A stretch of 7,833 bases of DNA, taken from an uncultured Acidimicrobiaceae bacterium. Its GTDB lineage: Bacteria > Actinomycetota > Acidimicrobiia > Acidimicrobiales > Bog-793. A program made the translations under genes and the position numbers. The stretch lies in contig CAIVND010000123.1 of assembly GCA_903907185.1 (NCBI GenBank), forward strand, positions 1 through 7,833, in the 5' to 3' direction. The notes under the pieces were generated by a model. It made no database searches and had not been told where the DNA came from. It saw only the letters and a list, made by a program, of their open reading frames with translations. This document shows, in pieces, positions 1 through 5,030 of this stretch; position 1 is the stretch's first letter; each line of letters opens with the position of its first letter.

Positions 1-990
1 CAGCGAGGGTGGATAGAAGATCTCCTCAAGAGCAAGTTGACGTGGAGTCAGCCCCTGTTCAAATGAGTACTGAGTGATCGTGTTGAGAAGATTCTCATTT
101 GCTTTGACACCATAAGGGAAGAGATCCTGCTCGATCCCTTGACGTGCATCAAGTGGTAACAGGCCTGTCTCAAAGAAGGTCGAAGTTGCCGCAATCGCTT
201 GATCCTGGGCGATCTTCTTTGCCTGAAGAAAAGCCGTGTAGAGATTCAGCATGACCCATGGGTAGCGATCCACGATGTCCTTACGAACAGCAACACAGTG
301 GTTAACTGGGAAGATCCCGGTCTTTTGGAAGTAGCGAGAGTCCTCTTGCGCGCGGTCAGGAAAGAGCAGTTTTACGCCTGAGTCAGGTGTGAACTCTCTG
401 CTACTGCGATCGACAAGGTTGTGAGCGTTCGAAAGATACAGAATTGTCGCATCGAGACCTCCTGAATTGAGCTGCTCCCCGATATCTGTTGTCGTCGGAA
501 TGTATTGGAGTTTGATCCCTTCGGGAGGCTTAAATCCCGTGGCGCCACCGTGACTACGTTCAGGGGGGCGTTCCATGTACCAATCAATCGACTTTGGGTC
601 GAGATCGTATTCGTGCTGCAAGATGCCGCGCGTCCACAGCGCCGCAGTCTGCTGATATTCGGGAACACCAACTCGCTTGCCAGCAAGATCACCAGGCTTG
701 TCGATTCCAGCATCATCTCTGATCAAGACACCAGTGTGAAAAAACTGCCGGGAGGTAAAGATCGGGAGACCGACCCAGGTGTCATCGCCCCGTGCTCGTG
801 ACATCAACAAACTTGACATCGACATCTCGGAGACTTCGAACTCCTGAAATGCGAGCTGTCGCCAAAAGATCTCCGAACCGTGGATCGCGCTGCAATGCAG
901 CTCAATTCCTTCGGCCTGAACCTCACCGCGCAAGACCGGAAACGATCTCGCATTCGAGCCGATAGCGAACCCGAGCTCCAAGCGTTCCAT
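1..990 (-). CDS. 4,5-dihydroxyphthalate decarboxylase-like protein, 3' end cut by window edge
   Basis: I translated this frame by hand from the ATG at 990-988 down to base 1: 330 codons with no stop, so the gene runs off the left edge. The family is usually about this long, so probably only a few residues are missing. Family-like segments are LAGKRVGVPEYQQTAALW (about residues 102-119), GIFPVNHCVAVR (225-236), PYGVKANE (292-299) and EQGLTPRQLALEEIF (311-325). These resemble 4,5-dihydroxyphthalate decarboxylases, which share the type 2 periplasmic-binding fold and are often labelled ABC transporter substrate-binding proteins. The protein begins MERLELGFAIG with no signal peptide or lipobox, which favours a cytoplasmic enzyme over a transport receptor. 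The purine-rich AGAGGGGG at 1008-1001 lies 10 bases before the start. In known members the reaction removes one carboxylate from dihydroxyphthalate to give protocatechuate. Family assignment is fairly sure; the substrate is not. Confidence 0.82.
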   Translation of the reverse strand, partial: MERLELGFAIGSNARSFPVLRGEVQAEGIELHCSAIHGSEIFWRQLAFQEFEVSEMSMSSLLMSRARGDDTWVGLPIFTSRQFFHTGVLIRDDAGIDKPGDLAGKRVGVPEYQQTAALWTRGILQHEYDLDPKSIDWYMERPPERSHGGATGFKPPEGIKLQYIPTTTDIGEQLNSGGLDATILYLSNAHNLVDRSSREFTPDSGVKLLFPDRAQEDSRYFQKTGIFPVNHCVAVRKDIVDRYPWVMLNLYTAFLQAKKIAQDQAIAATSTFFETGLLPLDARQGIEQDLFPYGVKANENLLNTITQYSFEQGLTPRQLALEEIFYPPSL

Positions 991-1063
991 CTCTAAAAAT
1001 CCCCCTCTGACGAAGCCAACACGGCCAACTGCCGGATACAAACCTAAGTCGTCGATGGGCTGG

Positions 1064-1082
1064 CGTCCACAACTCATGGACG
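1064..1082. promoter_or_regulatory. Inverted repeat upstream of the decarboxylase-like gene, candidate operator
   Basis: CGTCCA and TGGACG form perfect 6-base arms around a 7-base spacer (CAACTCA). The centre lies about 83 bases upstream of the minus-strand start at 990, within plausible promoter distance. The size and spacing fit a dimeric repressor or activator site, but 6-base arms can arise by chance and no regulator gene is in view. The half-site CGTCCA recurs at 2783-2788 upstream of the EntS-like exporter. Confidence 0.3.
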
Positions 1083-1246
1083 ACAAAGATATTTACTCAT
1101 GCGTTCTCCCCGCTGGGCCGCGTGGTGAGGTCATTAGCAAAGGTAAGAATCGATCGAAGAAATTCGCTACACTGAGCCGAGGTGGAACCCAGAGTGCGAG
1201 ATTGCAGTGCTGGAGATGGACTTGAGGCGAATCGACGCCCAGGCAC

Positions 1247-1253
1247 AAAGGAG
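1247..1253 (+). promoter_or_regulatory. Strong Shine-Dalgarno for the small coiled-coil ORF
   Basis: AAAGGAG is a near-ideal anti-16S match placed 6 bases before the ATG at 1260. It sets that ATG as the start in preference to the in-frame GTG at 1182, and it is the main evidence that the short reading frame is translated. Confidence 0.65.
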
Positions 1254-1259
1254 ACAGAG

Positions 1260-1406
1260 ATGGCGACTGTAGAAGAGCTGGAACAAAAGATCAGTGAACT
1301 TGATGCTCGCATCGTTGGTCTTGAAAAGACGCTATTTGGCGCCCGCCATGGAGCCCTCGAAACTCGAGCGGACCGGACCATCCCAACAGCGACTGCTTCA
1401 AAATAG
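1260..1406 (+). CDS. Small coiled-coil protein, 48 residues, function unknown
   Basis: The ATG at 1260 follows AAAGGAG by 6 bases, and the frame ends at the TAG at 1404-1406, giving 48 residues. The first half, from MATVEELEQKISELDAR to about residue 26, is an amphipathic helix. Hydrophobic residues sit at V4, L7, I11, L14, I18, L21 and L25, an unbroken 3-4 heptad spacing with Glu, Lys, Arg and Asp between them. That predicts a parallel or antiparallel coiled coil of about three heptads. The second half is polar, rich in Ala, Thr and Arg, and probably unstructured. There is no signal peptide, membrane helix or metal motif. It stands alone between two minus-strand genes and is followed 12 bases later by a perfect stem-loop. 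I do not recognise a family. A non-coding explanation remains possible, but the heptads plus ribosome binding site make translation more likely than not. Confidence 0.6.
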   Translation: MATVEELEQKISELDARIVGLEKTLFGARHGALETRADRTIPTATASK

Positions 1407-1418
1407 AACTCCATTGAT

Positions 1419-1437
1419 CTGCGCACTCTGTGCGCAG
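1419..1437 (+). terminator. Perfect stem-loop after the small ORF, possible terminator
   Basis: CTGCGCAC and GTGCGCAG form a perfect 8-base-pair, GC-rich stem with a 3-base loop (TCT), starting 12 bases after the small ORF stop. No U-tract follows directly; the first T run (CTTTTG) is about 20 bases later. It could be an actinobacterial-style terminator lacking a U-tract, a bidirectional element for the converging exporter transcript, or a protein-binding palindrome. Confidence 0.4.
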
Positions 1438-1465
1438 CATCGACGAGCTCGAGACGCTTTTGTCC

Positions 1466-1494
1466 CAACCAGAACGCTTTTACGTGCTGGGTTG
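1466..1494 (-). terminator. Imperfect hairpin just past the EntS-like exporter stop
   Basis: About 15 bases beyond the minus-strand stop codon at 1509-1511, the sequence can fold into a stem of about 11 pairs. It has one mismatch and one bulge, with the arms CAACCAG/ACG and CGT/CTGG(G)TTG around a CTTTTA loop. No clear U-tract follows on the minus strand (GGGACAAAAG), so termination is only a suggestion from position and fold. Confidence 0.3.
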
Positions 1495-1508
1495 ACGACG
1501 AAACTCAA

Positions 1509-2759
1509 TCAAATACTGGTCTCTCGTTCGTAGGCCGGAGTTTGGTCGCCTCGGTAGTGCAAGAAATCTGGCATGAATTTCGCCATCATGAGCACTCCCA
1601 ATACGCAGCCGAATCCGCCAGTGACCACCGAGGTCGTTACGCCCGCGAGTCCAGCGACCGTGCCAGCCTCCACATTCCCAATACGTGGTCCGGCGTTAAT
1701 CACGCTGATCTGAATTGCGCTCAATCGGCCCCGAAGTTGGTTGGGCGCCTCGCGTTGAATAATGAGATTTCGAAACACCGCCGAGATCACGTCGGCCGCT
1801 CCCGCGCAGGCGATAAAGATCACCGCGAGAACCAGGTTTGGCGAATAACCAAAAGCTACGATCGCGAATCCCCAGAGAGCGATCGAAATGAGCACCGCTC
1901 TACCCTGATGGATCACTTTTGAGGTCCAACCACTGAATAGTGCCATGGTAAATGAACCAATATTTGGTGCTGCATACAAAAGACCAAGTACATGGGTGCC
2001 GCCGTGAAACTTGGTCAAAGCGATCGCAGGAAATAGCGCAGTTGGCATACCGAGGATGGTTGCATTGAGATCGGCAACGTAACAACCCTGGATGGCACGT
2101 TTCCCCTTAAGAAACTGGAAGCCTTCAACTACTGACGAGAGTCCAAATTTGCGCCCCCCATCAACCGGGGGCACCGGAGAGACACTCAGCAGCGCTACCA
2201 CCGCAGCGCCAAAGGTGGCGACATCAACCCAATAGGCAGTTGTCAATCCAAATACCGCGAGTAGCAATCCGGCAAAGGCCGGTCCAACGATATAAGACAA
2301 CTGCTGAAGGAGCTGCCGGATCGAATTGGCGGCAGCTAAAGATTCGCTGTCTACGAGGTTTATCATGAGTGCCATACGAGTCGGGCTGTCACATCCGTTA
2401 AATCCAGCAGAGAAGGCCGCCGTCACGAAGATCACCCAGATCATTGGGTGATGCGAGGTTGCATTTAGCGCAAGGCAGACACTGGAGATTGCCATGCCCG
2501 ACTGCGTGCACAGGAGTAGACGACGTCGGTCCATCGCATCAGCAAGGGGACCTCCCAGAAGTGACCCAAGGAGCGCCGGACCAAGTTGGGCCAGACTGAT
2601 CAATCCCACATCGACGTTGGAGTGCGTCAGCGAATAGATCTGATACGCCGAGGCAACGACGGTGATCTGTGACCCAAGGAGCGAGATGACATAACCGATC
2701 CACAACCGCCGAAACTGCGGATACTTGCGCAGCGGCGTGATGTCTACCAGAACCCCCAT
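1509..2759 (-). CDS. Major facilitator superfamily exporter, EntS-like (MFS_3 type), 416 residues
   Basis: This is an inner-membrane transporter of about 12 helices, expected to export small molecules in exchange for protons. The N-terminus, DITPLRKYPQFRRLWIG (residues 6-22), is the usual opening of the EntS-like branch, followed by helix 1 with GSQITVVASAYQIY. The loop 2-3 signature is GGPLADAMDRRRLLL (69-83). PTRMALMINLV (126-136), QREAPNQLRGRLSAI (335-349) and GPRIGNVEAGTVAGLAG (357-373) also match the branch. The length is normal and the frame is intact. The ATG at 2759-2757 fits the family start; a purine tract, AGAGGGGGG (2780-2772), lies about 12 bases upstream, farther than ideal. The gene diverges from a second exporter across 151 bases, so the two may be co-regulated. 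Members export enterobactin, macrolides or other compounds; the substrate here cannot be told. In memory-based comparison, N362 stands where an Asp is usual. Confidence 0.88.
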   Translation of the reverse strand: MGVLVDITPLRKYPQFRRLWIGYVISLLGSQITVVASAYQIYSLTHSNVDVGLISLAQLGPALLGSLLGGPLADAMDRRRLLLCTQSGMAISSVCLALNATSHHPMIWVIFVTAAFSAGFNGCDSPTRMALMINLVDSESLAAANSIRQLLQQLSYIVGPAFAGLLLAVFGLTTAYWVDVATFGAAVVALLSVSPVPPVDGGRKFGLSSVVEGFQFLKGKRAIQGCYVADLNATILGMPTALFPAIALTKFHGGTHVLGLLYAAPNIGSFTMALFSGWTSKVIHQGRAVLISIALWGFAIVAFGYSPNLVLAVIFIACAGAADVISAVFRNLIIQREAPNQLRGRLSAIQISVINAGPRIGNVEAGTVAGLAGVTTSVVTGGFGCVLGVLMMAKFMPDFLHYRGDQTPAYERETSI

Positions 2760-2782
2760 GGCCGAACACTACCCCCCTCTAT

Positions 2783-2812
2783 CGTCCAATCAAGGACAAT
2801 AGAAATTTGTCC
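2783..2812. promoter_or_regulatory. Cluster of three GGAC/GTCC half-sites, candidate operator for the EntS-like exporter
   Basis: GGACAA (2794-2799) and TTGTCC (2807-2812) are perfect 6-base inverted arms around a 7-base spacer. A third, related half-site, CGTCCA, lies at 2783-2788 and faces the first arm across a short spacer. The cluster is 24-53 bases upstream of the minus-strand start at 2759, where a repressor would overlap the promoter or the transcript leader. A clear -35/-10 pair could not be assigned. Confidence 0.4.
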
Positions 2813-2853
2813 CGTAAAAACCCCATGATGCCATCGGATTACCGGGAATTACG

Positions 2854-2873
2854 ACATACCAACTATCGTATGT
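2854..2873. promoter_or_regulatory. ACATAC/GTATGT palindrome, candidate operator for the EmrB/QacA-like exporter
   Basis: ACATAC-CAACTATC-GTATGT is a 20-base inverted repeat with perfect 6-base arms. One further outer base pair matches after a single mismatch. It ends 37 bases before the GTG start at 2911. A possible -10-like TATGTT (2869-2874) overlaps its right arm, so a bound protein would block initiation. The size and form resemble TetR-family operators, which commonly control such exporters, but no regulator gene is in the window. Confidence 0.42.
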
Positions 2874-2900
2874 TGACGCACCTGCGAACAAGAACCAACC

Positions 2901-2905
2901 AGGAG
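2901..2905 (+). promoter_or_regulatory. Shine-Dalgarno deciding the GTG start of the EmrB/QacA-like exporter
   Basis: AGGAG lies 5 bases before the GTG at 2911. It supports this start over the internal in-frame ATG at 2968, which would remove 19 hydrophilic residues without touching helix 1. Confidence 0.6.
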
Positions 2906-2910
2906 AAAAC

Positions 2911-4566
2911 GTGACTACGACAGGGGAACCTCGCGCGCGAGGCGCTCGTGTCGAGCAGCCCTCCGCGATGGCACTGACCTCTCGCCGCAAAAAACTTGTG
3001 CTTGGGATCTGCTGCGTCAGCCTATTCATGAACTATCTCGACAGCACCATCTTGAACGTTGCTCTACCTGCACTCCAAAAGGTCTTTCACGCCGATGAGG
3101 CACAGTTGCAGTGGATCGTGGATAGTTTCCTGCTTGTCCTGACCTGTTTCCTAATTCTCGCTGGGACTCTCGCCGATCGCCTCGGGAGACGGAGCGTTCT
3201 CGTTACGGGACTCGCCGTTTTCACCATTGGCTCGATCGGCTGCTCCCTATCTGGATCCGCTGATGAACTTATTGTTGCAAGAGTATTCGCAGGTCTTGGA
3301 GGCTGCATGCTCGTCCCAACGACCCTTTCGATAATTCGCAATACCTTCACTGAACGTGCTGATCTTGCAAGGGCAATCGGAGTTTGGAGTGGTGTCTATG
3401 GGGTTGCCTGCGCTTGTGGTCCGATCCTCGGCGGATTCTTAGTCGACACCACCGGATGGCGGTCGATCTTCTATGTCAACATTCCGGTCGGACTTGTGGG
3501 AATCTACTTTGCCTTCCGCTACATCCCCGAGTCGACAGCAACTCGTGCCAGAAGAGTCGATGTACCAGGACAGCTTTTCATAATTGCGATTCTGTTCACT
3601 TTGGTCCTGACCATCATTGAAGCTCCATCGTACGGATGGACCTCTACTTTTGTTGCAGGTGGATTCGGACTAACACTGCTACTACTGGTTCCGTTTCTCT
3701 ACATCGAATCACAGACACAAGAGCCGCTCTTTGAGATTCACTTCTTTAAGAACCCGGCATTTGCGGGAGCAAATTTCATCGCGTTGGTGACATTTATATT
3801 GATGAGCGGATTCCTTTTTCTCAACACCATCTATCTCCAACAGGTCCGAGAACTTTCGGCCCTTCAAGCTGGAATATTCACACTTCCCCTGATGATTGCA
3901 ATCACGGTCTGCGCACCGATCTCCGGTCGTTACATGTCTCGCCATGGACCCCGCATGGCTATGGTCTTTTCATCACTCTTCGTGGGCAGTGCATACGTAA
4001 TGCTCCTCTTTACCCATGCTCGAACTTCGAGTCTTTATCTCTGCGTTGCCTACGTATCGCTCGGTGCTGGCCTCGGATCGGTAAACCCAACGCTGACCCA
4101 CACCTCGGTCTCGTCCATGCCTGCCGAGCAGGGTGGAGTTGCCTCAGCGATTACCTCCACCTCTCGACAGATTGGTAGCGCGCTTGGTGTCGCCGTTCTG
4201 GGTTCACTGGTCGTGACCTCATTTACAGCGACGATCTCTCCTCGGCTCTCGGCTGCAGGCCTATCGCGATCACTCAACCACCAGGTTACGAGTGCTGGCA
4301 TCTCGTCTTTGAGCTCAAGCTATGGACCGGCGACAGCGGCGGTTCGGTCCATTGCACAAGCCTCTTACTCCGACTCCTTGCACGTCGCCTGGTGGATCGG
4401 AGTCTGTCTATCGTTCCTCTGGTTCTGCGTTGCGTTGCGAGCGTCAACGCCCTCTGCTCTTGCCGGATCGCAGATGAACGGTGATCGGGTGGAGTCGATG
4501 CGGAGCCTTTCCGATCGTCTTACAACAACTGACAATTCAAAGGCAACCAGAAAGATCACGAGATGA
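2911..4566 (+). CDS. Drug:proton antiporter of the DHA2 (EmrB/QacA) major facilitator family, 551 residues
   Basis: This is a 14-helix inner-membrane exporter, expected to expel hydrophobic or amphipathic compounds using the proton gradient. The DHA2 hallmark LDSTILNVALP is at residues 43-53 (motif D1). LADRLGRR (87-94) is the loop 2-3 motif A. GVACACGPILGG (164-175) is the antiporter motif C in helix 5, followed by GWRSIFYVNIPVG (182-194). PLFEIHFFKNPAF (272-284) and SRQIGSALGVAVLG (418-431) are also typical. A hydrophilic N-terminus of about 28 residues and a polar C-terminal tail of about 40 flank the helices. The length is normal. The GTG start has AGGAG 5 bases upstream. The stop TGA overlaps the ATG of the MaoC-like gene (ATGA at 4563-4566), which suggests translational coupling. 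An inverted repeat upstream may bind a repressor. The substrate is unknown; the coupled hydratase hints at an acyl or aromatic metabolite. Confidence 0.9.
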   Translation: MTTTGEPRARGARVEQPSAMALTSRRKKLVLGICCVSLFMNYLDSTILNVALPALQKVFHADEAQLQWIVDSFLLVLTCFLILAGTLADRLGRRSVLVTGLAVFTIGSIGCSLSGSADELIVARVFAGLGGCMLVPTTLSIIRNTFTERADLARAIGVWSGVYGVACACGPILGGFLVDTTGWRSIFYVNIPVGLVGIYFAFRYIPESTATRARRVDVPGQLFIIAILFTLVLTIIEAPSYGWTSTFVAGGFGLTLLLLVPFLYIESQTQEPLFEIHFFKNPAFAGANFIALVTFILMSGFLFLNTIYLQQVRELSALQAGIFTLPLMIAITVCAPISGRYMSRHGPRMAMVFSSLFVGSAYVMLLFTHARTSSLYLCVAYVSLGAGLGSVNPTLTHTSVSSMPAEQGGVASAITSTSRQIGSALGVAVLGSLVVTSFTATISPRLSAAGLSRSLNHQVTSAGISSLSSSYGPATAAVRSIAQASYSDSLHVAWWIGVCLSFLWFCVALRASTPSALAGSQMNGDRVESMRSLSDRLTTTDNSKATRKITR

Positions 4567-5030
4567 CATCAGAAGATATCGACAGGCTCCCCTCACCGCA
4601 AAACCGTTGGTTCGACAGTTTTCAAGCCGGCGAACTTTACCAACTTGGAGAGTTTTCCCTTACCGAAGCCGAGGTCATTCAATTTGCACAGCAGTTCGAC
4701 CCACAGCCTATGCACACCGATCCAACGTCAGTGGATGTTCTCATCGCGAGCGGCTGGCATACCATTGGCTCGTCGATGCGACTTATCGCCGACAATTTTC
4801 TCTCTCCAGTCGTTGGCCTTCCATCGCCGAGAGTGGAATCGATCCAATGGAAACTACCTGTTCACCCGCAGGACCGCATTCACGTTGAGGCGCTCATTGA
4901 GAGTTGCGAGCTTGCTGCGTCCAAACCTGATCACGGTGTTCTTTCAATCTTGTTCACCGCCTACAACCAAGACGACCAAGAGGTCATGTCCTTCAGCGCC
5001 ACCTGTTTCGTGCTCACTGGCCCTAAGTAG
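4563..5030 (+). CDS. MaoC-like hot-dog hydratase/dehydratase, 155 residues, with a shortened active-site loop
   Basis: MaoC-like proteins are single hot-dog domains, usually dimeric, that add water to or remove it from enoyl-CoA-type substrates. The segment TEAEVIQFAQQFDPQPMHTD (residues 34-53) carries the expected Asp46 and His51 with the D-x4-H spacing of (R)-specific enoyl-CoA hydratases. LIASGWHT (60-67) is the usual following segment, and SKPDHGVLSILFTAYNQ is typical of the last strands. Between HTDP and LIASGWHT only five residues (TSVDV) remain, where relatives usually have about ten, including a Phe-Gly-Gly. This is an in-frame shortening, not a frameshift. The start ATG overlaps the exporter stop; no strong ribosome binding site is visible, so translation probably depends on coupling. 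The 3' end overlaps nadB by 8 bases on the opposite strand. The CoA substrate, and whether it is a true catalyst, are unknown. Confidence 0.82.
   Translation: MTSEDIDRLPSPQNRWFDSFQAGELYQLGEFSLTEAEVIQFAQQFDPQPMHTDPTSVDVLIASGWHTIGSSMRLIADNFLSPVVGLPSPRVESIQWKLPVHPQDRIHVEALIESCELAASKPDHGVLSILFTAYNQDDQEVMSFSATCFVLTGPK

Larger units (their letters stand above)
991..1259. other. Intergenic region between the decarboxylase-like gene and the small coiled-coil ORF
   Basis: This 269-base gap separates two divergently oriented genes and must hold both of their 5' control regions. I see no convincing protein here on either strand; the longer open frames overlapping it are arginine- and serine-rich and have no recognisable motif. 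It contains an inverted repeat at 1064-1082 (listed separately) and a possible weak plus-strand -10 box, TACACT at 1168-1173, without a good -35 partner. The minus-strand ribosome binding site for the decarboxylase-like gene lies at its left end. Confidence 0.5.

Noticed and set aside
372..801. Open frames on both strands inside the decarboxylase-like gene
   Set aside because: They are antisense or out of frame to a continuous 330-codon frame with recognisable family segments.
1182..1259. GTG at 1182 as the start of the small ORF, giving 74 residues
   Set aside because: The extra 26 residues are unstructured and break the pattern; the ATG at 1260 has a near-ideal ribosome binding site 6 bases upstream.
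1097..1468. A 123-residue minus-strand open frame opposite the small coiled-coil ORF
   Set aside because: It is rich in Ser, Arg and Ala with no motif, has no evident ribosome binding site, and lies antisense to the better-supported small ORF; it looks like a by-product of that frame.
1998..2006. A single GCGATCGC octamer, the HIP1 element of cyanobacteria
   Set aside because: One copy in a GATC-rich sequence inside a coding region is not evidence of cyanobacterial origin or of a functional element.
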